Origin: a virus
DNA length: 38,476 bases
IMG/VR virus record: IMGVR_UViG_3300027816_000214
Coordinates: 1-38,476 of that record
Reading direction: 5' to 3' (one strand)
Below, one piece after another: positions 25,398 through 32,843 of the stretch. The position numbers and the translations under genes were made by a program. Numbering within the stretch: position 1 is the stretch's first letter; every line of letters starts with the position of its first letter. The notes below the pieces were generated by a model that made no database searches, was not told the origin of the DNA, and saw only the letters and a program-made list of their open reading frames with translations.

Positions 25398-26507
25398 ATG
25401 GGACGCCCTTTAAAAATAGCAAAAACAAACGCAGCAGTTAGCCCAGACGGAATTACCGATGAAGGTTATCCAAACGATGGCACTACAGACAATGGTTTTA
25501 CAACTAGCGCACCTGGCGTAGTTGGTGGTATAGAAGCTGTTACTGTATATGGTTATGCAGCAGTAGAACAACAGCAACAAGGTACAATTGTTGCTTCAAC
25601 AGCAACAACTACTGTAAGTGGATTCAGCACACAATTTAGTGATGTATTAAGTGTAGGTTCATTACTTTATGCAAACGATGTAGAATTAGGTGCAGTAAGT
25701 GTAATCAACGCATCAGCAAGTGATACAGTAACAGCAACTACAGCAAGTAACGACCGTTTAACAGTTACAGATTCAAGTCAATTTGTAGTTGGTGGTGCAG
25801 TCACAGTAGCTGGTAATATGGGTAATTTAATAGCAGGTACTGTATATTATGTATATGATTTACCAACAGCAACAACATTGCGTGTTAGCGAAACACCTGA
25901 TCTTGCAGCAGTATTCCAATTAGCCGACGATGCTGTTGGACCAGTCGGAATAACACAAGGCGATACAGTTACTTTAGGAGCAGTTTCAAACGGAAATGCC
26001 TCAAATGTATCTTACACAAGTGCAACTTCAGACCGTTGCTGGATCTTACGTCAAAAAGGTAAGAGAAAGCATTTAGTAGTCAGAAATCAGAATATTGAAG
26101 ATGAATTTATGGCTAATGGACAAGCATACTATATTGTTAGTGTTAGTAACACTAATTGGGAAGCATTAGGAGCAGGCCCAGATGCAGGAGTAGGTAAACT
26201 ATTTACTTGTACAGGTGCAAATGCTAGCTTAACAACTAATGGTTATGGATATGCAGCTGGTGTTTGTACATTAGTAAATAAAGCTTCAAATGCTTTAGTG
26301 AGAAATGAAATGACAGTTACATTAGACAAAGCTTCAGGTGGTGATCCATATTGCCAAAGCTTAACTGATCATTTTGCAATTGACTTTACTAATAATGGCA
26401 CAGATGAAAATTCAGGAGTTAAGTATATTGCTTCATTTGATGATAAGACAGATACACCTGATCCAGCAACTGGTCTTATTACGATTGATATTGATTACGC
26501 TTGCTAA
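25398..26507 (+). CDS. Virion structural protein
   Basis: The 369-residue protein starts with a basic segment (MGRPLKIAKTN) common at the start of marine phage structural proteins, then a Gly/Thr-rich region and long runs of short strands (TVSGFSTQFSDVLSVGSLLY; TVTATTASNDRLTVTDSSQF). Residues about 215-240 are basic (LRQKGKRKHLVVRNQ). Low charge elsewhere and beta-rich content fit a capsid or tail component. AAGGAG (25382-25387) precedes the ATG. It has its own late promoter and a strong terminator, so it is a monocistronic, probably abundant product. The exact role is not recognised; position after the fibre gene is compatible with a fibre-associated or head protein. Confidence 0.6.
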   Translation: MGRPLKIAKTNAAVSPDGITDEGYPNDGTTDNGFTTSAPGVVGGIEAVTVYGYAAVEQQQQGTIVASTATTTVSGFSTQFSDVLSVGSLLYANDVELGAVSVINASASDTVTATTASNDRLTVTDSSQFVVGGAVTVAGNMGNLIAGTVYYVYDLPTATTLRVSETPDLAAVFQLADDAVGPVGITQGDTVTLGAVSNGNASNVSYTSATSDRCWILRQKGKRKHLVVRNQNIEDEFMANGQAYYIVSVSNTNWEALGAGPDAGVGKLFTCTGANASLTTNGYGYAAGVCTLVNKASNALVRNEMTVTLDKASGGDPYCQSLTDHFAIDFTNNGTDENSGVKYIASFDDKTDTPDPATGLITIDIDYAC

Positions 26508-26527
26508 GCTTAATTTACTATCAATAA

Positions 26528-26549
26528 AAAAGCGGCGCAAGCCGCTTTT
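26528..26549 (+). terminator. Rho-independent terminator with GCAA tetraloop
   Basis: AAAAGCGGC and GCCGCTTTT form a perfect 9-bp stem around a GCAA tetraloop. With A-tract and T-tract on both sides it may work in both directions. A late octamer variant (26552-26559) follows two bases later. Confidence 0.9.
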
Positions 26550-26551
26550 CC

Positions 26552-26559
26552 ATTAAATA
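26552..26559 (+). promoter_or_regulatory. Late promoter variant ATTAAATA
   Basis: ATTAAATA differs from NATAAATA at two positions but ends exactly five bases before ATG 26565, like the perfect octamers at 6800 and 34647. It directly follows the terminator. Confidence 0.5.
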
Positions 26560-26564
26560 AACTT

Positions 26565-27248
26565 ATGATTACACATAGACTACCTGAAACAAGAGGGCAT
26601 TTCAACTTTGGTTGGATAGATAGTTATCGTTCATTCAGCAACAATACATACAACGACCCTAATTATATCCACTATAGCGACTTAGAGGTTATTAATGATG
26701 ATAAAGTTAAACCACATAACTTTACTCCTATTCATCAACATATGGATATGGAAATCATAGGTTATGTAATTAAAGGTCCTTGCTTTCATAATGATAATTT
26801 GACCAATGTACTAGAAGTGCCTAGTGGTGCTGTACAAAGAATGAGTACGGGTACAGGCATTTGGCATTGTGAAGGTAATAATTCAGATGAAGAAATTCAT
26901 TATTTGCAAATATGGATGCGTCCAAATAGACATAACTTTCAACCTCAATATGATGTTTGGATGTTTGACAGAGAAGAAAAGTTAGATAATTTCTGTCCTA
27001 TTGCAAGTGATAAAGGTCCATTAATAATTCAAAGTGATGTTAAGTTAAGTGCAGGTATTTTTACTAAGGATCATATAGAACAGTTAAATTCTAATCGTAA
27101 GTATTATCTTTATATAATAAACGGTTCTGCTTATATTAATGGTATTGAAGCATATACAGGTTCTGGATTTAGTTTTGAAAATGAAACTGAATTAGTCATC
27201 ACTAATCCAGAAGAAGAACCTGAGATATTACTCTTTAACTTGCGTTAA
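26565..27248 (+). CDS. Pirin-like bicupin protein
   Basis: The 227-residue protein has the pirin N-terminal cupin signature: HQHMDMEIIGYVIKG (57-71) and QRMSTGTGIWHCEGN (91-105). His57, His59, His101 and Glu103 fall in the places of the iron ligands of pirins (human pirin His56, His58, His101 and Glu103). The C-terminal half (about 140-227) forms the second, metal-free cupin, as usual. Family members bind Fe and act as quercetin dioxygenases or as redox and metabolic regulators; the phage substrate or partner is unknown. No Shine-Dalgarno is visible, and the ATG follows a late octamer by five bases. The 3' end overlaps the convergent Nudix gene by 21 bases. Confidence 0.85.
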   Translation: MITHRLPETRGHFNFGWIDSYRSFSNNTYNDPNYIHYSDLEVINDDKVKPHNFTPIHQHMDMEIIGYVIKGPCFHNDNLTNVLEVPSGAVQRMSTGTGIWHCEGNNSDEEIHYLQIWMRPNRHNFQPQYDVWMFDREEKLDNFCPIASDKGPLIIQSDVKLSAGIFTKDHIEQLNSNRKYYLYIINGSAYINGIEAYTGSGFSFENETELVITNPEEEPEILLFNLR

Positions 27249-27650
27249 TTGTTCTAATTTATCTTTCACAACATCAAAGTTCACGGTATTAAACAATCCA
27301 GGATGCAATGGCTTAGGATAGTTGTTAACATCTACCCAACAGTATCCTATGTGTTCTTCATTTAATATTGGGATAAACTCATTCTCTATTGGACAAAAGA
27401 ATGTATGATATGTGAATGTATTGTTGACAAATTTTTGAATTGGAATCAGTTTAGGAGTAGTAGGAAAAAACTGTATTTCTTCATGACATTCACGTTCTAG
27501 TCCTTGAATAATAGTTTCGTTCTTCTCAAGTTTCCCACCTGGAATTCCCCAATAGGTTGTTTCTTTATTGTCGTTGCGTAACAAAAATAAAAATCTATTG
27601 GTAGATGTAGAATAAAAGAAGATTCCTGCACTGATATTTGCTTTACTCAT
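27228..27650 (-). CDS. Nudix hydrolase
   Basis: The 140-residue enzyme carries a Nudix box: Gly39, Glu45, Arg53, Glu54, Glu57 and Glu58 in GKLEKNETIIQGLERECHEE, matching GX5EX7REUXEE; the usual Gly after the box is replaced. It would hydrolyse a nucleoside diphosphate linked to another group, such as oxidised dNTPs, NAD-like cofactors or mRNA caps; the substrate cannot be told. The start is taken as ATG 27650, because GATAAATT ends five bases before it; a longer reading from ATG 27665 adds five residues. It lies just downstream of the gp15-like gene on the same strand and converges on the pirin gene. Confidence 0.87.
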   Translation of the reverse strand: MSKANISAGIFFYSTSTNRFLFLLRNDNKETTYWGIPGGKLEKNETIIQGLERECHEEIQFFPTTPKLIPIQKFVNNTFTYHTFFCPIENEFIPILNEEHIGYCWVDVNNYPKPLHPGLFNTVNFDVVKDKLEQLTQVKE

Positions 27651-27655
27651 ATAAT

Positions 27656-27663
27656 AATTTATC
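27656..27663 (-). promoter_or_regulatory. Late promoter variant GATAAATT
   Basis: On the minus strand GATAAATT ends five bases before ATG 27650. It matches seven of eight bases of GATAAATA, and the spacing equals that at 6813, 26565 and 34641. Confidence 0.4.
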
Positions 27664-27667
27664 AAAT

Positions 27668-29044
27668 TTAAATTACTATACTAAAATCTCCAGCACTATA
27701 CCATCCTTCCCATGACTTCATCCATGCATTATTCACAAATCTATATTGGAGACCTGATGTAAGATTAGTCACGTACTGAACATTAGTCAATAATGTACTA
27801 TCAAAACTCACAAACCATTCACCAATAACACCGTCATATTCAATAATGTCATTTTCGTGAGCAACAAGTGCGCCCCAACCTTCTGTAGAACTTAATGGTA
27901 TATCACTCCCAATATCTTCAACAATTAAATAACGCTGCCCTGCTGTGGCATTCGGTAATCCATTACCAGGTGACTTAACTGATGGATTAATAACACTATC
28001 TACTGCTCCTAATGTATTTTGTGGTAGTGTATCAGGATCAACATTGTATATTAATAGTCTATCATCGGTTGGATTAAACGCTATTGTACCAACTATTTCA
28101 GTATCCATGTATGGATTTTCTAGCCATATCTGACTAATACCAGGACGTACTGTACCGTATACATTTAAGAACGCTTGCCAATATACATTAGTATTTGGAT
28201 TCGTAGGTAAGTCCATACTTTCGTTATTAGGATAGAATGGCTGACCATCTGGAAGTATTTGTAATGAATTGCCTAGCAATAGTAATTTATAACCATATGG
28301 GGTAATTTTCTGTCTTGTACCCAATAATAAATCATCATCTTGCATATCAGTAAGTGCGTTACCTTGGAATATACTTGCAATAATTTTATATATAACTCCA
28401 AGCTTCTTAATTTTAGCACTAGAACTAATCCATATAGGCATGTAAAAAGTCCATGTCATTATGTCAATTGGATTGCCTGATCCTATTGGTATGACTCTAC
28501 TACTAAACGTTAATCTATCTTGATAAACTACACTTAAGCTTGTCCAATCAATAAAATTATCAGTACTCTGAATTTCCATTGATGGATTAAACAAGACACC
28601 TAACTGCTCTAACAATTCTAATTTTTGATTATAGTTACTAGTCCAAAAATCTACGGTAATACGTAATGTATATGGCACGGGCATTAAACGTTCAACAGTA
28701 AATGCATCACCTTGTGTTTGTTCAAATTGTTGTGTATCTTCATTAAATGTTCGTCTACGTACACTTGTTTTGTCAGTAAAATAAGGACTTTGAGTTCTTG
28801 TCTGATCATATTCAAGTGCAGAAATATAATAGGTAATCATAGGCGTACTAGGTAAACTGCTTGGACTATTATTAGCAATTACAGTAGATACTTGTCTACT
28901 CTGATCTCCGTATTGTATTGGAACTCTAACAAGAATATCATTACCTGCAGGATCTTTACCCTTAGTAACATACCAGTTACTAAAAATTCTTGCAAACTGC
29001 ACTAAAAATCGTCTTATCTGATTGTCATAAAAATATTGTGCCAT
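27668..29044 (-). CDS. 15: Tail sheath stabiliser / tail terminator, T4 gp15-like
   Basis: The N-terminal region aligns by eye with T4 gp15: YFYDNQIRRFLVQFARIFSNW corresponds to YFYNSSFRRY..LFSN, then LVRVPIQYGDQSRQ to FIRVPITYASKEH. PYTLRITVDFWTSNYNQKLELLEQLGVLFNPSMEI corresponds to the gp15 helix-strand block before FQPHFN. gp15 caps the contracted tail tube and sheath and joins it to the neck. At 458 residues it is much longer than T4 gp15 (about 270), with a beta-rich C-terminal extension from about 260, including WYSAGDFSIVI at the end. AAGGAA overlaps the stop of the gp14-like gene and lies five bases before the ATG, so the two are co-transcribed. Confidence 0.8.
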   Translation of the reverse strand: MAQYFYDNQIRRFLVQFARIFSNWYVTKGKDPAGNDILVRVPIQYGDQSRQVSTVIANNSPSSLPSTPMITYYISALEYDQTRTQSPYFTDKTSVRRRTFNEDTQQFEQTQGDAFTVERLMPVPYTLRITVDFWTSNYNQKLELLEQLGVLFNPSMEIQSTDNFIDWTSLSVVYQDRLTFSSRVIPIGSGNPIDIMTWTFYMPIWISSSAKIKKLGVIYKIIASIFQGNALTDMQDDDLLLGTRQKITPYGYKLLLLGNSLQILPDGQPFYPNNESMDLPTNPNTNVYWQAFLNVYGTVRPGISQIWLENPYMDTEIVGTIAFNPTDDRLLIYNVDPDTLPQNTLGAVDSVINPSVKSPGNGLPNATAGQRYLIVEDIGSDIPLSSTEGWGALVAHENDIIEYDGVIGEWFVSFDSTLLTNVQYVTNLTSGLQYRFVNNAWMKSWEGWYSAGDFSIVI

Positions 29045-29052
29045 TTAATTCC

Positions 29053-30816
29053 TTAATCTGGTGTAATTGTAAGTATTGATGAAAGCGGTTGTTGTTGTGG
29101 TATCGTACCACTTGTTGTAGCAGTAACATTGCTATTATTAATAAATGATGATAATAGTGATTCATCATCTGCTTCAAATGCTACACCTGTTCTGACGTTC
29201 TCACTTATTCTAACCCAAATAGCACCATCAAAACGGAACAGTTGTTGCGGTAGATAGTCTATTCGTAATACATATTGACCTGTAGTTGGATTAGGTGGAA
29301 ACTCAATAGCTGATGTTACAGGTTCTCCGTTCGGAGCTTCGCCTGTACCAACTAAGTAACCTTCTAAGTAACCAAATCCTGTTGGACTACTTCTAACAAT
29401 AAATCTAAATCGTGGATCACAGTCAGCACGGAAATCCATATCAGGTGTTAATTGTGTTGTATCAAAATTAGGCTGCTCAGGATCAGCATCAGCAAAAGCA
29501 TATGTATTATCTGATGTACCAAACGGTACTGAAACAGGACCAAAAGCTTTAACTGCTAAAACAATATCAGGCTCAACTGCTCCTGATCCAGTGTCTGTTA
29601 ATTCAGGTGCTATCTCTGCTAATTCTAAACTCATTTGTATAAATGCTCTAATTGCGTCATTGTCACCCACTTGTTCTTGTAAATTAGCTAGTGCTGCTGC
29701 ACTTATTCGTATGATAGGACTAGGACTAAAGCCAGCTGGCTGAACAATTTCTAAAGAACCTAATGCTAATTCAGGATCACCATTGCGAATAATTAAACTA
29801 ACAGGTGGTGCAGGTTGATCGGCTTCAGTAGGTAAAATGTATAATTGTGATCTGTCATAACCTGTTTTAGGTACAACACGTTTTGCTTCAGCAATTGCCG
29901 CATCATTGATTTGTATGTTTTTATTGTACCTACTAATTATGTCTTTCAAGTTATCAGCAGTATCACGTTCCCAATATAATTCATAATAATTTGTATTTGT
30001 CACAGGTGTTCCTGCAGGAGTTAATTGTGTAGTTACATATGTTTTTCCGTCTTTTGTTACTGTAGTGCCAATAGGGTATTCTTTAGTTTGTGACCAAGCT
30101 ACACCCTGACAAGGAATACCAGCAGGTACTTCTTTTACTGGAGTCCAGTTTGTGTCACCATAAGTCACAACATAACCAGGTACATACGTTTTAGTCTTAT
30201 CCCAATCACCTAAGTAATTTTCTTTATTAATTGGTTGCTCAAGTATGTCACTGAATTCTTGACTATCAACTAATGGCTCGCACTTAATGCGCCATAAGTG
30301 TGGATACCATGTTTGACTAAAGCCCTCACTTGCATAGTTCGCATCCGTAATTTGGTAGTATCTGCGTAACCCCACAGGTATGGTGTCATTCAGTGGGTGA
30401 TAATCTGTCAAATGAGGTAGTTCTAGTACATCACCAACCATCAACTTACGACCCATTAGATCAATCATTGTGTTGTAATGAACTGTTATAAAAATTATAT
30501 CATTATTTAAAAACAATCCAAATTGACTTAAATCAAAGTCTAGATTCTGTACATTATAATGCCCACGAATTCTGTAAATGTCAGGGGCGTATTTTCTGTC
30601 ACGGTTTTCTAGGAATAATAAATCCTGTATATTCAGAGGATCTAGATTATTGTATTGAGGTTGAGTAAAATCTTTACTTGGACCTTGATCCGCAGGCCCT
30701 AAATACTTGTGTATGTATAGGTCTGTTCCACCCACAGTGAACATTTCATTGATGGTTCTGTCCAAAAACTTATAGTCTTGGGTCTTTTCTGGACGGTAAA
30801 GGCTGAGGCGCGGCAT
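29053..30816 (-). CDS. 14: Neck protein, T4 gp14-like, with extended C terminus
   Basis: Residues about 1-195 read like marine T4-type gp14: YIHKYLGP, then LLFLENRDRKY, FGLFLNNDIIFITVHYN, GDVLELPHL, RRYYQITDA and the WYPHLWRIKCEPL block. gp14 and gp13 form the head-tail neck. At 587 residues it is over twice the T4 length. Two adjacent repeats at 205-235 and 241-271 (WDKTKTYVPGYVVTYGDTNW and WSQTKEYPIGTTVTKDGKTY) resemble carbohydrate-binding CBM5/12 modules. The C-terminal third has a beta-rich domain with TTGQYVLRIDYLPQQLFRF. AGGA precedes ATG 30816, and an ACTAAATA late element lies 22 bases upstream. Confidence 0.72.
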   Translation of the reverse strand: MPRLSLYRPEKTQDYKFLDRTINEMFTVGGTDLYIHKYLGPADQGPSKDFTQPQYNNLDPLNIQDLLFLENRDRKYAPDIYRIRGHYNVQNLDFDLSQFGLFLNNDIIFITVHYNTMIDLMGRKLMVGDVLELPHLTDYHPLNDTIPVGLRRYYQITDANYASEGFSQTWYPHLWRIKCEPLVDSQEFSDILEQPINKENYLGDWDKTKTYVPGYVVTYGDTNWTPVKEVPAGIPCQGVAWSQTKEYPIGTTVTKDGKTYVTTQLTPAGTPVTNTNYYELYWERDTADNLKDIISRYNKNIQINDAAIAEAKRVVPKTGYDRSQLYILPTEADQPAPPVSLIIRNGDPELALGSLEIVQPAGFSPSPIIRISAAALANLQEQVGDNDAIRAFIQMSLELAEIAPELTDTGSGAVEPDIVLAVKAFGPVSVPFGTSDNTYAFADADPEQPNFDTTQLTPDMDFRADCDPRFRFIVRSSPTGFGYLEGYLVGTGEAPNGEPVTSAIEFPPNPTTGQYVLRIDYLPQQLFRFDGAIWVRISENVRTGVAFEADDESLLSSFINNSNVTATTSGTIPQQQPLSSILTITPD

Positions 30817-30838
30817 GTTATTTTTCCTGTTCTAATAC

Positions 30839-30846
30839 TATTTAGT
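30839..30846 (-). promoter_or_regulatory. Late promoter variant ACTAAATA
   Basis: On the minus strand ACTAAATA is 22 bases before ATG 30816 and would drive the gp14-like, gp15-like and Nudix genes. It lies back to back with the early promoter at 30882-30910. Confidence 0.45.
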
Positions 30847-30881
30847 CATAAATCCGTTGTCTAAATGACAATTCCAAAAGG

Positions 30882-30910
30882 TTGTAATTAAATACAGGGT
30901 ATGCTATAAT
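30882..30910 (+). promoter_or_regulatory. Sigma70-type early promoter with extended -10
   Basis: TTGTAA (30882-30887) and a perfect TATAAT (30905-30910) are separated by 17 bases, with TG one base before the -10. This is the strongest host-type promoter in the window and heads the gene block at 30939-32802. It implies transcription by unmodified host RNA polymerase early in infection. Confidence 0.78.
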
Positions 30911-30938
30911 AGCAGTTCGTTAATAATAGGAGCAAAGC

Positions 30939-32138
30939 ATGTCCCGTAAGTCTAAGAATTCAGATCATGCAATGATCAAAGCACTTAATCCCAAAGACCC
31001 TGATACAAAATACACAGGGGAAGAGCCATTTTTTGCGGTACAACCCGATAGTGAATTTCGTACTAGTGCAATGGCTAGGGCGTTCAGTTGGTACACAAGA
31101 TTCTATGGTCGTAAAGAAGCCAAAGACTTACTAATTCAATATCTAGAACTTAATGACCGTAAGGCAGATGCTAAGGTGATGGCAAAAGCACCTGAAAGTG
31201 AGATTTTAGGTACATATGGTTGGCTAGCACGTATGACATTGCGTGGACTACAACTAACTGAGCATGAAGAAATGTCATTGCAAAATGAAATTACTAGGTT
31301 AATGACCTGTGTACATAAGCCTGAAACAGTTTTTAAATCTAATCTTACTCCTCAAGAAGTAGAAGTAGAAGTAGAAAAAGAAACTACTAATCGTCCTAAT
31401 GTGCAAGAAATTATGCGTGAAAAAGCACGTGAGGCAACAGGGGAAATCATTGGACTGTTTGATGATTTTATTCAGGCTGGATTGAAGGGTAGTCTGCCAG
31501 GCAAACCCATTGATATTCTGTCAAAGCATAACATTCTTCCACAACATATCCCTATTATTCTTGACGTTTGGAAGAAAGAACTTAATGAATGGTATGAAGT
31601 GCAAGAAGGTAAAGACCCACAACTTGTAGAGGGCTACAGTCAGTTCGGCAAGGTACAAGTGAAAAATATGATTAAGGCTATTGAGCAAGTTATTAGTGAC
31701 CTCAATAGTTATATCAGCATCAAAAAAGCAAGCAAGACACCTCGTAAGCGCAAGCCGGTGCCAGTAGAGAAGATTGTTAGCAAACTCAAGTATCTCAAAG
31801 AGTTTAAAGACGCTGCGGCTAAACTTGATTTGGTTAGCGTACATCCAACAAAGCTACATGGTGCAAGTGAAGCATGGGTGTATGATACTGCAAAGCGCAA
31901 ACTGCATCACTACATTGCCGATCAATACAGTCAGACATTTACTGTAAAAGGTAATACTATCATTGGCTTTGATACAGGCAAGAGTGAGATTAAAACATTA
32001 CGTAAGCCAGGTGAGCAACTTAAAGAAATTATGGGAAGTAAGCCCGCAGCACGTAAATTCTTTGAGGGTATTAAAGCAACTGCGACTGTACCAAACGGTA
32101 GGTTTAACGAAAATATGCTAATACTGAAGGCATTCTAA
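30939..32138 (+). CDS. Conserved early phage protein of unknown function
   Basis: The 399-residue protein is mostly helical and basic. Landmarks are SWYTRFYGRKEAKDLLIQYL (50-69), a glutamate-rich coiled-coil-like stretch (VEVEVEKE) near 142-150, a lysine/arginine cluster (KKASKTPRKRKPVPVEK), and a C-terminal beta region beginning VSVHPTKLHGASEAWVYDT. The C-terminal part is of a type I associate with T4-like marine phage early genes, but its function is not known to me. The basic cluster suggests nucleic acid binding (inference). AGGAG lies eight bases before the ATG, and a strong early promoter precedes it. It shares one base with the next gene (TAATG). Confidence 0.68.
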   Translation: MSRKSKNSDHAMIKALNPKDPDTKYTGEEPFFAVQPDSEFRTSAMARAFSWYTRFYGRKEAKDLLIQYLELNDRKADAKVMAKAPESEILGTYGWLARMTLRGLQLTEHEEMSLQNEITRLMTCVHKPETVFKSNLTPQEVEVEVEKETTNRPNVQEIMREKAREATGEIIGLFDDFIQAGLKGSLPGKPIDILSKHNILPQHIPIILDVWKKELNEWYEVQEGKDPQLVEGYSQFGKVQVKNMIKAIEQVISDLNSYISIKKASKTPRKRKPVPVEKIVSKLKYLKEFKDAAAKLDLVSVHPTKLHGASEAWVYDTAKRKLHHYIADQYSQTFTVKGNTIIGFDTGKSEIKTLRKPGEQLKEIMGSKPAARKFFEGIKATATVPNGRFNENMLILKAF

Positions 32139-32359
32139 TGAACGAACGAATTAGAGAATTATACTATGAGTGTCAGGATGAAAGTCAAAGCACCGAGCAA
32201 TGCTATCAAAAGTTCGCCGAGTTGATTGTGAAAGATTGTCTATCCATTGCGAGACTACAGCGAAATAATATGCAATTCCTTGCATCAAACCCACCACAAT
32301 CTGCTGCGGCATATGATATAGAACGAAATATTATGAATCATTTTGGAGTTGAGGAATGA
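32138..32359 (+). CDS. Small conserved phage protein
   Basis: A 73-residue protein of a type common in phage early regions: MNERIRELYYE at the start, CYQKFAELIVKDCLSIAR in the middle and a short NHFGVEE end. The central segment matches a frequent phage sequence pattern (KFAELIxxEC). No function is known. It starts in the stop codon of the preceding gene and overlaps MazG by four bases (ATGA), so the three are translationally coupled. Confidence 0.68.
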   Translation: MNERIRELYYECQDESQSTEQCYQKFAELIVKDCLSIARLQRNNMQFLASNPPQSAAAYDIERNIMNHFGVEE

Positions 32360-32802
32360 ATATTGATTTAAACAAATACCAACACTTTGTAGAAAAAGTT
32401 ACTAGTCAACCAAGTAATGATTTGACTACTTTTATGTCAACACTTGATAGACTAGATGCAAACTATGAATTAGATTTAAATGATGGACAAATGAAACATG
32501 GTCCTGACGTTAATCTCCCACTACTTATTACAGCATGTATGGGTCTAGCAGCAGAATCAGGTGAGTTCATTGAAATCCCTAAGAAAATTATCTTTCAAGG
32601 TAAGGCACTTACTGATGAAAACGTCCATCACATGAAACGTGAACTAGGTGATATCATGTGGTACTGGGTAAATGCCTGTAGGGCACTTCAGTTAGACCCA
32701 AATGAAGTCATTGCTGAGAATGTCAGAAAGCTAGAATCAAGATATCCAGGTGGTAGCTTTGATGCATACTACAGTGAGAACAGAAAAGATAATGATCTTT
32801 AA
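32356..32802 (+). CDS. mazG: MazG-like nucleotide pyrophosphohydrolase
   Basis: The 148-residue protein has the all-alpha NTP pyrophosphohydrolase core. MGLAAESGEFIEIPKKIIFQG (62-82) carries the first metal-binding pair (Glu67, Glu70), and HMKRELGDIMWYWVNACRAL (92-111) the second (Glu96, Asp99). PNEVIAENVRKLESRYPGGSF after it is typical of phage MazG. The enzyme would convert NTPs or dNTPs to monophosphates; in marine phages it is widespread and has been proposed to adjust nucleotide or alarmone pools. It belongs to the early block. The gp13 terminator-promoter element follows the stop by eight bases. Confidence 0.92.
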   Translation: MNIDLNKYQHFVEKVTSQPSNDLTTFMSTLDRLDANYELDLNDGQMKHGPDVNLPLLITACMGLAAESGEFIEIPKKIIFQGKALTDENVHHMKRELGDIMWYWVNACRALQLDPNEVIAENVRKLESRYPGGSFDAYYSENRKDNDL

Positions 32803-32809
32803 TTAACCC

Positions 32810-32843
32810 TTCCCCAGATAAATATAGTATCTGGGGAATTTTT
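32810..32843 (+). terminator. Terminator hairpin that also covers the gp13 ribosome binding site
   Basis: TTCCCCAGATA (32810-32820) and TATCTGGGGAA (32828-32838) form a perfect 11-bp stem with a 7-base loop, followed by five T (32839-32843) and immediately by ATG 32844. The 3' arm contains GGGGAA, the only Shine-Dalgarno candidate for gp13. Early read-through RNA would be terminated or silenced here. Confidence 0.85.
32817..32824 (+). promoter_or_regulatory. Late promoter GATAAATA inside the hairpin
   Basis: GATAAATA spans the end of the 5' arm and the loop of the terminator hairpin. The predicted start site (about 32830) lies past the 5' arm, so late transcripts cannot form the stem and leave GGGGAA free, five bases before ATG 32844. 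Confidence 0.72.

Noticed and set aside
31521-31900. Minus-strand frames opposite the 30939-32138 gene
   Set aside because: They overlap each other and a gene with a strong promoter and ribosome binding site, and have no promoter of their own.
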